Of a stretch of 64,000 nt of DNA, positions 1 through 7,288 are shown in pieces (positions within the stretch are counted from its first letter, which is position 1; every line of letters begins with the position of its first letter). Source of the stretch: an uncultured bacterium (GTDB taxonomy: Bacteria > Bacillota > Clostridia > Lachnospirales > Lachnospiraceae); NCBI GenBank assembly GCA_947243845.1, contig CAMXIF010000015.1, forward strand, positions 19,760 to 83,759, read 5' to 3'. The translations under genes were made by a program, and so were the position numbers. Under the pieces are notes generated by a model that ran no database searches, had not been told where the DNA came from, and saw only the letters and a list, made by a program, of their open reading frames with translations.

Positions 1-466
1 GATCCTCAAACAAATTTTCCATATATTCTGTGATAGATCTTTCCGCATAAATCTGATAAAAGGCCTCCACATCCTCCACTGTCGTCTCCCTTATGACACA
101 GCGCCCGGTCTCTAATATTTCCCAGGGAATCCCCGCCTGACGCCGGTAAGCCATATCCACCGTTTCATAATCCGCCTCTGCAATCTGCTCCAGCACATAC
201 AAAGCGCCTGTAAAATCCGCCTCTGCATTTTCTCCATGCCGATACGGCAGTACATACCGGCCTTCCTGCTGCAGCCTGCAATACTCTGCTTCCGAATCCG
301 TGATGTATAATGTATTTTCCATATCTTCCGCAGACAGTTCTCCCCCTGCCCCAATGATGGTCTCCACACCTCGTTCCCGCAGATCATCCAACAGTGTGCT
401 TTCTTTGCAGAGAATATTTTGCAGCAAAATTTTTTCTTCAACTATTATAACTATTTTTTTAAGCAT
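1..466 (-). CDS. GNAT-family N-acetyltransferase, N-terminal part (runs off left edge)
   Basis: The minus-strand frame starting at the ATG complementary to 464-466 stays open to base 1, giving at least 155 residues without a stop. A GAGGA ribosome binding site lies just upstream. The first 100 or so residues look like a small Rossmann/HAD-like module (hydrophobic start MLKKIVIIVEE, then YITDSEAEYC and YVLPYRHGEN). After residue 115 the segment CVIRETTVEDVEAFYQIYA matches the beginning of a GNAT acetyl-CoA-binding domain. This two-part layout is common in Clostridia. The acceptor substrate cannot be told, and the catalytic fold lies outside the window. Family call is fairly safe, function unknown. 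Confidence 0.65.
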   Translation of the reverse strand, partial: MLKKIVIIVEEKILLQNILCKESTLLDDLRERGVETIIGAGGELSAEDMENTLYITDSEAEYCRLQQEGRYVLPYRHGENAEADFTGALYVLEQIAEADYETVDMAYRRQAGIPWEILETGRCVIRETTVEDVEAFYQIYAERSITEYMENLFED

Positions 467-504
467 AATATATCCTCGACTTCCAGCAATTATCGTCTGC
501 CCTC

Positions 505-534
505 TTGCGTTATCCGTCCCTTTCTATATATAAT
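505..534 (+). promoter_or_regulatory. Sigma-A-type promoter for the cyclophilin gene
   Basis: TTGCGT at 505-510 and TATAAT at 529-534 are separated by 18 bases and lie about 60 bases before the cyclophilin start. It is placed between the divergent GNAT and cyclophilin genes. Judged only from the match to the consensus. Confidence 0.5.
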
Positions 535-593
535 GATAACATATTGCGAGTCAAACCGTCTCGGCAATAAAAACATTTAATATGGAGGAACTT

Positions 594-1124
594 ATGTCAC
601 AGAATACACAGAATCCAATCGTAACCTTTACCATGACAAACGGCGATGTAATCAAGGCAGAATTATATCCTGATGTGGCGCCTATATCCGTCAATAATTT
701 TATCAGCCTGATCAATGCAAAATTCTATGACGGCTTGATTTTCCACAGGGTCATCAAAGGATTTATGATCCAGGGCGGTGATCCGGAAGGCACCGGCATG
801 GGCGGTCCTGACTATTCCATCCGCGGTGAATTTAAACAGAACGGCTTTAACAATGACCTGAAGCACACGGAGGGCGTCCTTTCCATGGCGCGCAGCATGC
901 ATCCCGATTCTGCCGGCAGTCAGTTCTTTATCATGCACAAGACAAGCCCGCATTTAGACGGCGCTTATGCGGCGTTTGGGAAGGTGATAGAGGGGATGGA
1001 TGTGGTGAACCGTATCGCTGAAACAGCGACCGATTATTCCGACAGACCCCTGGAAGATCAGGTTATGCAGACGGTTACCGTAGATACCTTCGGAGTGGAT
1101 TATCCGGAGCCGGAGAAGATGTAA
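594..1124 (+). CDS. Peptidyl-prolyl cis-trans isomerase, cyclophilin type
   Basis: A 176-residue cyclophilin with no signal peptide, so cytoplasmic. It catalyses cis-trans isomerisation of peptide bonds before proline during protein folding. Family motifs are clear: FHRVIKGFMIQGGDP carries the catalytic arginine region, GTGMGGPDY follows, and GSQFFIMH is the conserved substrate-binding strand. Length matches stand-alone bacterial cyclophilins. The start at 594 is preferred over the upstream in-frame ATG at 582, because GGAGG at 584-588 sits six bases before it and overlaps the upstream ATG. It stands alone, with divergent GNAT on one side and a glycan cluster downstream. Confidence 0.92.
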   Translation: MSQNTQNPIVTFTMTNGDVIKAELYPDVAPISVNNFISLINAKFYDGLIFHRVIKGFMIQGGDPEGTGMGGPDYSIRGEFKQNGFNNDLKHTEGVLSMARSMHPDSAGSQFFIMHKTSPHLDGAYAAFGKVIEGMDVVNRIAETATDYSDRPLEDQVMQTVTVDTFGVDYPEPEKM

Positions 1125-1209
1125 GATTGTAAAGTCATTCTTGATATGCTAAAATGCTTTTATATGATAAATGGGAATAGTATGTCCATTTATAGAAGGA
1201 GCACACCGT

Positions 1210-2871
1210 ATGTTGTCGTGGAAAAAAGATGCAATAGGTAAGAGAATCATTTATGTCGTTTTATTTATGATCAGTTCGTTTATTTTACTGATCGGAACTG
1301 GTTTTGTATTAGGCCAGGATCGGACGCCCGCTGGAATCATCAAATTTATTTATGATTATTATGGAATGTACACATATGCCATTTTTGCATTGGCGGCCAG
1401 TCAGACCATATCTATCTTTGTAAATAAAGAAAAATCCACCCTGTGGAATACAATATGCCAGATGATAGTGTATATAGCGTCCTTCGTACTTGCATTTGGA
1501 TTCTACTACATTCAATACTCAGAAGAAGGTCCCGATATAAAGACCGTAATCGGATATATTATCATCATTATAACGGCCTTAATTACAACACTCCTGATCT
1601 GCAAGGTATTTCAGTATAAAGAAAAGTTTCTGCATCCTTTTCAAGAAAAAAATTATGAGCTCATATTTTTTTCTTTCTTTTTGATTCGATTTATTTTAAA
1701 TTATCCGGGCATCATTAATCAATGGACCACCATATGGTATGCCATGGATTATAACAGTGCAGGTTTTGGGTCAAGGCTTCTTATGGGAAGCATCCTTCAT
1801 GTATTGCTCGGCGGAAGATTTGTCAGTAAAGAAGTAATATATCTCTATGCCATACTGTGTCTTCTGTCCATCATTGTCCTGACGTCATGCCTTCTCGGTA
1901 AGTTCATCAGGAAATATACGCCTACCCACAAGGAAGCAGCCTGGTTCTTTACTCTCTGCTATCTTGTATCGCCTTTTAGTATAGAGCAATTTTGGACCGG
2001 GGAAATGGGCCGTCTGGAAAGTTTTCTTGTTCTCTTCCTGCTCCTATTTGTCATTGGTTTTCATAAAATCAAAAATATACATGCAAAGTATCTGCTGGCA
2101 TGTATTGTATCCGTAATATGTATCGCCTGCTATCAGGGGTATGTGTTTATGTATTTTCCAGTTCTATTTACTGTAATCGTCTTAGAGATAGAAAGTAATA
2201 AGGCAAACCGGAAATCCTGTATCATATGGAATTCAATCGTATGCCTTGTCAATGTTGTTGTGTCCATGATCTTTCAATTCCAAACAGACCTTCGATACCA
2301 GAACGCTGATGAGTTGTTTGCAAAGTTAGAAGCTCACACGGATATCGACATGACGGTAGGCACGCTCGACTGCGAATATTTTATGGATATTCGTCAGCGC
2401 TGGGAAACTTTCACGTATCAGTTTATATTTCTGAGTAATGAACATCCCAGAGAAAAGATGCTCCTTTTAACTTTGATCTTATTCCCGCTGATCATTATGT
2501 TTATATGTCTTTGGAAAAAGATATATGACAGCGAAATCCACCGTGCCGTTTTTTGGGTTTTACTATCCGATCTGGCGATTCTTCCCATGTTTATTTTTAA
2601 TATGGATTGGGGAAGATGGCTCGCCGCATTTGGATGCGTACAGTTTTTCCAGATATTCTATCTGATATATACACAGCCTGCAGGCGCCCAAAAAGCGATG
2701 AACTCCTTGACCGTGTTCGTTAAAAAACACGGCCTGCTATGCATACTGTTTTTGATCTATCTTATGCCATTGGGTAAGATCAACGGCTTTAAATTTCCGG
2801 CAGAAGCAGATACACTAATGGATATAATACGAATGGTAAGCAGAAGAACCTTTCAGTTTATTTGGAAATAA
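1210..2871 (+). CDS. Polytopic membrane protein, glycosyltransferase GT-C-like
   Basis: A 553-residue very hydrophobic protein with roughly a dozen predicted membrane helices along its whole length, starting near residue 10 and ending close to the C-terminus. It carries no cytoplasmic enzymatic domain that I recognise. Its overall look (long loops between helices 1-2 and 7-8, scattered aromatic residues) resembles GtrII/DUF6056-type membrane glycosyltransferases, but no signature motif proves this. The start at 1210 is chosen because AGAAGGAG at 1194-1201 precedes it at ideal spacing; the in-frame ATG at 1171 has no such site. First gene of a glycan cluster with a sugar dehydrogenase, an epimerase, a glycosyltransferase and a methyltransferase, so a role in transferring or exporting lipid-linked sugars is inferred. 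Confidence 0.6.
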   Translation: MLSWKKDAIGKRIIYVVLFMISSFILLIGTGFVLGQDRTPAGIIKFIYDYYGMYTYAIFALAASQTISIFVNKEKSTLWNTICQMIVYIASFVLAFGFYYIQYSEEGPDIKTVIGYIIIIITALITTLLICKVFQYKEKFLHPFQEKNYELIFFSFFLIRFILNYPGIINQWTTIWYAMDYNSAGFGSRLLMGSILHVLLGGRFVSKEVIYLYAILCLLSIIVLTSCLLGKFIRKYTPTHKEAAWFFTLCYLVSPFSIEQFWTGEMGRLESFLVLFLLLFVIGFHKIKNIHAKYLLACIVSVICIACYQGYVFMYFPVLFTVIVLEIESNKANRKSCIIWNSIVCLVNVVVSMIFQFQTDLRYQNADELFAKLEAHTDIDMTVGTLDCEYFMDIRQRWETFTYQFIFLSNEHPREKMLLLTLILFPLIIMFICLWKKIYDSEIHRAVFWVLLSDLAILPMFIFNMDWGRWLAAFGCVQFFQIFYLIYTQPAGAQKAMNSLTVFVKKHGLLCILFLIYLMPLGKINGFKFPAEADTLMDIIRMVSRRTFQFIWK

Positions 2872-2925
2872 AACACGTGAAGAAATACGTATGCCATATT
2901 GGCATAAATTATGAGGTGATAGAAA

Positions 2926-4227
2926 ATGAGAATTGGGATTATTGGTCTTGGTTATGTCGGACTGACATTGGCGGTCGCTGCTGCAGCAAAAGGAATCGAT
3001 GTTTATGGTATTGAAATTAATCAGCATATAAAAGATTGCCTGAAGGAAAACAAGGCACACTTTTTTGAGCCAGGGCTGGATAATCTGATCAAGAGAAATA
3101 ACAACAAAACACTTCATGTCGTGGAGGAGTTTCCTGCAGATATTTCGTTTGACGCCTTTATTATTACCGTAGGAACACCGTTAAAAAGCGGGGCCAAGGA
3201 GCCGAATTTTGAGTATATCAAATCGGCTCTTATGTCCGTCCAAAAGGTATATGACGGTTCCCAGTTAATGATCCTAAGAAGTACTGTCTCCGTGGGAACG
3301 ACAAGGCGGGTAATCCTCCCCTTCTTATCGCAGATGTGCGGAAAAGAGGAAAGCGATATCCTCATTTCCATGTGTCCGGAAAGAACCCTGGAGGGAAAGG
3401 CTGTTGATGAACTCACCCATTTACCGCAGATTATCAGCGGTAACAATCAGGCGTCTGTTGAAATCGCGCAGAAACTTTTCAGAATGATAACACCCTGTGT
3501 AATTGAGGCCAACAGTCTTGAGGAGGCAGAACTTATCAAACTTTACTGCAATACGTATAGAGATATGACATTTGCAATCGGCAATGCATTTTGTATGGCT
3601 GCTCAAGAATTTGGCGTTGACGGTATGGATGCCATTGAACATGCCAATTACGGTTATGCCAGAAGCAATATTGCAAAACCCGGATTTGTAGCCGGACCGT
3701 GTCTTGAAAAGGATGCTTATATTCTGATCAACAATATGCCGGATTGTGACAGTAAGAATTTTATCTTATCTGCAAGAAGATTTAACGAATCATTGGAAGA
3801 TATGGTAGTGCGCTGGGTAAAATCTAAAGTTGGGGAACCTTCAGACAGTAAAATAATCGCACTCAGCGGTATGGCGTTCAAAGGTCAGCCGGAAACCTCC
3901 GATTTAAGAGGATCCAGTTCCGTATATATCGCGAACAAACTAAAGGCTGCCGGATATAAGATGAATCTTCATGATTTTGTGGCATTACCGGAGGAGTTAA
4001 AGGCATTAAACCTGGGCACAGTATATAATGACCTTCACGATGCCTGTGCAAACGCAAAAGCATTACTTGTATTAAATAACCACAAAAAATATGCTTCCAT
4101 TATGGACGACCAGGTTTTCCACTTTTCGAAGGATGGATTTGAAATCTTTGACTCGTGGGGCGTTTGTACCGAACTCTATTATTGCGAAGACATAAAGATT
4201 TCCACACTGGGAAATATGTTTAATTAA
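2926..4227 (+). CDS. Nucleotide-sugar dehydrogenase (UDP-glucose/GDP-mannose dehydrogenase family)
   Basis: A 433-residue protein that should oxidise the C6 hydroxyl of a nucleotide sugar to a carboxylate with two NAD+, giving a uronic acid for surface glycans. The N-terminal Rossmann motif GLGYVGLTLAVAAAAKG is at residues 7-23, the NAD-domain stretch TVGTPL near residue 85 and a dimerisation/catalytic middle domain follows. The usual catalytic cysteine motif is present in altered form as AGPCLEKDAYIL near residue 250, instead of the common GGSC or GGHC. The C-terminal domain has MAFKGQPETSDLR. Exact substrate unknown. The ribosome binding site GAGGTGA is seven bases upstream. A 7-bp hairpin, TATGCCA/TGGCATA at 2890-2906, lies between it and the preceding gene but has no U-run. 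Confidence 0.85.
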   Translation: MRIGIIGLGYVGLTLAVAAAAKGIDVYGIEINQHIKDCLKENKAHFFEPGLDNLIKRNNNKTLHVVEEFPADISFDAFIITVGTPLKSGAKEPNFEYIKSALMSVQKVYDGSQLMILRSTVSVGTTRRVILPFLSQMCGKEESDILISMCPERTLEGKAVDELTHLPQIISGNNQASVEIAQKLFRMITPCVIEANSLEEAELIKLYCNTYRDMTFAIGNAFCMAAQEFGVDGMDAIEHANYGYARSNIAKPGFVAGPCLEKDAYILINNMPDCDSKNFILSARRFNESLEDMVVRWVKSKVGEPSDSKIIALSGMAFKGQPETSDLRGSSSVYIANKLKAAGYKMNLHDFVALPEELKALNLGTVYNDLHDACANAKALLVLNNHKKYASIMDDQVFHFSKDGFEIFDSWGVCTELYYCEDIKISTLGNMFN

Positions 4228-4252
4228 ATTTGTATTGACGGAGGAAGAGAAT

Positions 4253-5272
4253 ATGAAAATTTTGGTAACAGGATCAGCCGGATTTGTCGCAGGATATTTA
4301 GTGGACGAGCTTCTTAGGGCAGGGCATGAGGTGGTCGGAATCGATAATTACAGCAAATACGGACCGATTCAGAAAAGTTATGATAACCATCCCAAGTATC
4401 ACTTTGTGGAGGGAGACTGTAAAAATACAGATCTTATGAAAGAACTTATCGAAGACTGCGACCAGGTCATCGCCATTGCTGCTATGATCGGTGGCATAAC
4501 ATACTTCCATACGTATGCCTACGATCTGCTTGCAGAAAACGAGCGCATAATCGCATCCACATTTGATGCCGCAATCTGGGCCCATGAACATAAACACCTG
4601 GAGAAGATCAATGTACTCTCATCTTCCATGGTATTTGAATGCTGCCACGAATATCCAAGTAAGGAAGGCTTTGAGCTTCAATGCCCGCCTCCCCTTTCCA
4701 CATATGGCTTCCAAAAGCTGGCTTGCGAATATTTCGCCAAAGGCGGCTGGGAGCAGTACAAACTCCCCTATACGATCATTCGTCCCTTTAACTGTGTCGG
4801 CACCGGCGAACAACGTGCCAAAAACGAAAAGGAAATCATGTCCGGAAACGTGAAACTTGCCATGAGCCATGTGGTTCCGGACCTTGTTCAGAAAGTATAT
4901 AAGGGACAAGATCCGCTCCATATTCTTGGAAACGGTGAACAGATTCGTCATTATACATATGGCGGCGATTTGGCAACAGGCATCCGCTTATGTGTGGAAA
5001 AGGAAGCCGCCATCAATGAAGACTTTAATCTGTCAATCGCAGATTCAACCACTGTAAAGGAACTGGCGACTTTGATCTGGAAAAAGATTCAGGGAGACAA
5101 ACCTCTGACATTTGTGTCCGATCCTGCATATGAATATGACGTGCAGAAAAGGGTGCCCTCAGTGCAAAAAGCCAAAGATCTTTTGGGTTTTGAAGCAAAA
5201 ACAGATCTGAGCACAACATTAGATGAAGTAATTCCTTGGATCTGTAAGCAGATTGATTTGGGAAATATTTAA
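4253..5272 (+). CDS. NAD-dependent sugar epimerase/dehydratase (extended SDR)
   Basis: A 339-residue extended short-chain dehydrogenase. The N-terminal cofactor motif GSAGFVAGYLVDELL is at residues 7-21, and the catalytic tyrosine/lysine pair appears as YGFQKLACEY, preceded by a serine-rich SSSMVFE stretch. It probably changes stereochemistry or removes water on a nucleotide sugar, which fits the dehydrogenase 25 bases upstream and the glycosyltransferase downstream. The usual YxxxK is present. Start taken at ATG 4253 with GAGGAAG at 4241; a TTG at 4235 in the same frame would put that site inside the gene. The reaction (4-epimerase, 5-epimerase or dehydratase) cannot be decided from motifs alone. 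Confidence 0.82.
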   Translation: MKILVTGSAGFVAGYLVDELLRAGHEVVGIDNYSKYGPIQKSYDNHPKYHFVEGDCKNTDLMKELIEDCDQVIAIAAMIGGITYFHTYAYDLLAENERIIASTFDAAIWAHEHKHLEKINVLSSSMVFECCHEYPSKEGFELQCPPPLSTYGFQKLACEYFAKGGWEQYKLPYTIIRPFNCVGTGEQRAKNEKEIMSGNVKLAMSHVVPDLVQKVYKGQDPLHILGNGEQIRHYTYGGDLATGIRLCVEKEAAINEDFNLSIADSTTVKELATLIWKKIQGDKPLTFVSDPAYEYDVQKRVPSVQKAKDLLGFEAKTDLSTTLDEVIPWICKQIDLGNI

Positions 5273-5298
5273 AGCAAGTTAACGAAAGCAGGTGGAAA

Positions 5299-6009
5299 AT
5301 GCTGGATATTGTAATTCCTGTATATAACGAAGACCAGGGCATCTTGAAATTATTTCGTGAGATACAGGAAGAAATAAAAACGCCCAAAAGGCTGTTAGTC
5401 GTATATGATTTTGATGAAGATACAACTGTACCGGTTATTAAGGATAATAAAGACAACTTTCCGTTTGAAATCTGTCTGGTGAAAAATAACATTGGCAGAG
5501 GCGCACTCAACGCAATCAAGGTGGGGATGCGAACCGCCGCCAATGAAATGGTGTTGGTAATGATGGCCGATTCATCAGATAAACTGGACGTTGTCGATAC
5601 CATGTGTCAAAAAATGGAAGAAGGGTATGATCTGGTCTGTGGTTCCCGCTATATGCGGGGCGGTGTACAAAGCGGCGCTCCCTTCCTGAAAAGCCTGCTT
5701 TCACGTACAGCCGGCATATCATTACATTTCCTGACACGGATTCCCACCCATGATGTAACAAACAGTTTTAAATTATATCGGAGGGAAATGCTAAGCAATA
5801 TCAAAATGGAAAGTACCGGCGGTTTTGAGATCGGACTGGAAATTACAGTAAAGGCATTTCTATCAGGATATAAGATAACGGAAGTCCCGTCAAAATGGTT
5901 TGAACGCGAAGAGGGAAAATCAAATTTTCATATGTGGAAATGGATGCCGCATTATCTGCACTGGTATCTCTTATGTATTAAGCAAAGCTGGTTTTCCCGC
6001 CGGAAATAA
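5299..6009 (+). CDS. Glycosyltransferase family 2
   Basis: A 236-residue GT-A glycosyltransferase. It opens with LDIVIPVYNEDQG, the typical nucleotide-sugar binding strand, and has NNIGRGALNAIKVGM and an acidic cluster MMADSSDKLDV around residue 95, which takes the place of the DxD metal site. The form is that of dolichol-phosphate-mannose-synthase-like GT2 enzymes, and there is no C-terminal membrane domain, only an amphipathic aromatic tail (HYLHWYLL). It likely transfers a sugar from a nucleotide donor to a lipid carrier or glycan at the inner face of the membrane. AGGTGG precedes the ATG. Third of five co-directional genes. Confidence 0.85.
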   Translation: MLDIVIPVYNEDQGILKLFREIQEEIKTPKRLLVVYDFDEDTTVPVIKDNKDNFPFEICLVKNNIGRGALNAIKVGMRTAANEMVLVMMADSSDKLDVVDTMCQKMEEGYDLVCGSRYMRGGVQSGAPFLKSLLSRTAGISLHFLTRIPTHDVTNSFKLYRREMLSNIKMESTGGFEIGLEITVKAFLSGYKITEVPSKWFEREEGKSNFHMWKWMPHYLHWYLLCIKQSWFSRRK

Positions 6010-6085
6010 ATGGCCGATCAAAAACGCTGCGACAGACAAGCAATGATAGACCGATAAGCATGCCGATAAAGGAGAAGATATAAAT

Positions 6086-6760
6086 ATGGCTTCAGATGTA
6101 CAGAAATTATATGACAACAGGTTTAAAGACAAAGACAAGCAACGCAAAAGGGCAATGTGGCGAGAAATATGTAAATATTTTGCCTCAATCACAAATGGAG
6201 AATATAAGACTGTAGTGGATGTTGCCGCAGGGTATTGTGATTTTATCAACAACATAGATTTTGATTGCAAAAAGTATGCGATAGATGTTAATCCCGATGT
6301 CAAAAAATATGCAGATGAAGACGTAACAGCATTTACCGATAATATCGAAAATCTTTCTAGCCATTTTAAGGAAGGGAGCGTATCGCTCTTTTTTATGAGC
6401 AATTTTCTGGAACATATACCCAAGGACACTATTACCCGACTGTTGGAAACAGAGTACTCCTTACTTGAGAAAGGCGGGGAAGTATGGATTCTGACGCCCA
6501 ATATCAGATATGTAGGCGGAAAATATTGGGATTTTTATGATCATATTACACCCATTACGGATAAAGCGCTGATTGAAGCAGCCGAATTAATCGGATATCA
6601 GGTCAAGAAATGCATTCCTAAGCTCTTGCCATATACAACAAAAAGCGCACTGCCGCAGGCCGCCTGGATTGTAGGCTTATATTTAAAACTGATGCCGTTC
6701 AGCGGAATGGTATTTGGTGAGCAAAGTTTCCTGGTATTGGCAAAATCGGGGGGGGGGTAA
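6086..6760 (+). CDS. Class I SAM-dependent methyltransferase, glycan cluster
   Basis: A 224-residue protein with a methyltransferase Rossmann core: motif I TVVDVAAGYCDFI near residue 45, an acidic end of strand two AIDVNPD, and FMSNFLEHI near residue 110 matching the post-I region. After residue 130, LLEKGGEVWILTPN is the typical strand five region. It probably methylates a sugar or lipid-linked intermediate made by the upstream genes. AAAGGAGA before the ATG is strong. Unusually the gene ends in ten consecutive G residues directly before TAA, so slippage would change the last residues. The transcription unit ends at hairpins beginning at 6918. Confidence 0.8.
   Translation: MASDVQKLYDNRFKDKDKQRKRAMWREICKYFASITNGEYKTVVDVAAGYCDFINNIDFDCKKYAIDVNPDVKKYADEDVTAFTDNIENLSSHFKEGSVSLFFMSNFLEHIPKDTITRLLETEYSLLEKGGEVWILTPNIRYVGGKYWDFYDHITPITDKALIEAAELIGYQVKKCIPKLLPYTTKSALPQAAWIVGLYLKLMPFSGMVFGEQSFLVLAKSGGG
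6748..6757 (+). repeat. Run of ten G at the 3' end of the methyltransferase gene
   Basis: The last three sense codons are GGG, followed at once by TAA. One extra G would replace the end with a seven-residue tail beginning VRL and stopping after TCA; one fewer G gives a longer hydrophobic tail. Such tracts can change length by slipped-strand mispairing, but the effect here is limited to the C-terminus. Confidence 0.85.
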
Positions 6761-7050
6761 GACTGTCCTGTTCATAAATTGTTCATATATAATTTTAAAA
6801 AACTTCACTTCCCTAACATCTTTTAGACATTTCTGCCACGTATACTAATATCATAAGATACAACACAAAAACGATTACATCAAAGTTAGCTGATAAATTT
6901 AAAACTTTTTCATAATAATGCCAAGTAAAGGAAACTTTACTTGGCATCCTCCCTTTTTATGGGAGGTTTTTATTTTATCACTTATACCATATCCTTTTTA
7001 ATCCATTTATAATAATAATGTTTTCAGATATCCATGTATACAATTTATAC
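6761..7050. other. Intergenic region between glycan cluster and AGCS leader
   Basis: About 290 AT-rich bases with no convincing reading frame on either strand. It holds the two transcription-terminating hairpins at 6918-6976; nothing else recognised. Confidence 0.6.
6918..6976 (+). terminator. Tandem hairpin terminator after the glycan cluster
   Basis: A perfect 13-bp inverted repeat (ATGCCAAGTAAAG, loop GAAA) at 6918-6947 is followed directly by a second 6-bp GC-rich stem (CCTCCC/GGGAGG, 6948-6966) and the tract TTTTTATTTT. The second stem and U-run give a canonical intrinsic terminator; the first is a strong extra hairpin with the same orientation. Confidence 0.75.
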
Positions 7051-7079
7051 TTGCCATGCACGTGATTCAGTGGTATACT
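7051..7079 (+). promoter_or_regulatory. Sigma-A-type promoter of the AGCS leader
   Basis: TTGCCA (7051-7056), 17-base spacer, TATACT (7074-7079). Transcription would start near 7086, leaving a leader of about 200 nt before the symporter ATG at 7289. Confidence 0.65.
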
Positions 7080-7085
7080 TGGAAA

Positions 7086-7288
7086 CTGGAAGCGCATCTT
7101 ATATCGTTTCTTATGATTGTCAACGTAGACATTCTTTTTCAATGTCTGCGCTTTTTTGTCTCATGGGCAAATGCGTCTGCTCCATATATGGTGAGTAGCA
7201 GTAACTCTGCCGCAGCAGTCGCTTGGTTTGCTGCCCGTAGAAATAGAGCACATGAATTGACAAAGGATACAAAAAGGAGGAGATAGGA
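7086..7288 (+). promoter_or_regulatory. Structured 5' leader with internal terminator (candidate attenuator/cis-RNA)
   Basis: Downstream of a good promoter the leader folds into an AGACATT/AATGTCT stem (7127-7147, 7-nt loop) followed by TTTTTT at 7152-7157. AAGCGCA at 7090-7096 is perfectly complementary to TGCGCTT at 7147-7153, so a longer base stem can form or compete. Beyond it are the pairs CTGCT/AGCAG and GCAGCA/TGCTGC, with GGGCA/TGCCC enclosing them. The ribosome binding site AAGGAGGAGATAGG follows. No glycine riboswitch, T-box or SAM box signature was recognised. A premature-termination control of the symporter is inferred, ligand unknown. Confidence 0.45.

Noticed and set aside
112..441. 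109-residue minus-strand frame at the left edge
   Set aside because: A different frame, open to the window edge from 466, gives the coherent GNAT N-terminus; this one is Trp/Cys/Arg-rich noise.
7056..7286. 76-residue frame on the plus strand in the AGCS leader
   Set aside because: It starts inside the promoter and runs through the terminator and hairpins, without a ribosome binding site; the interval is better explained as a structured leader.
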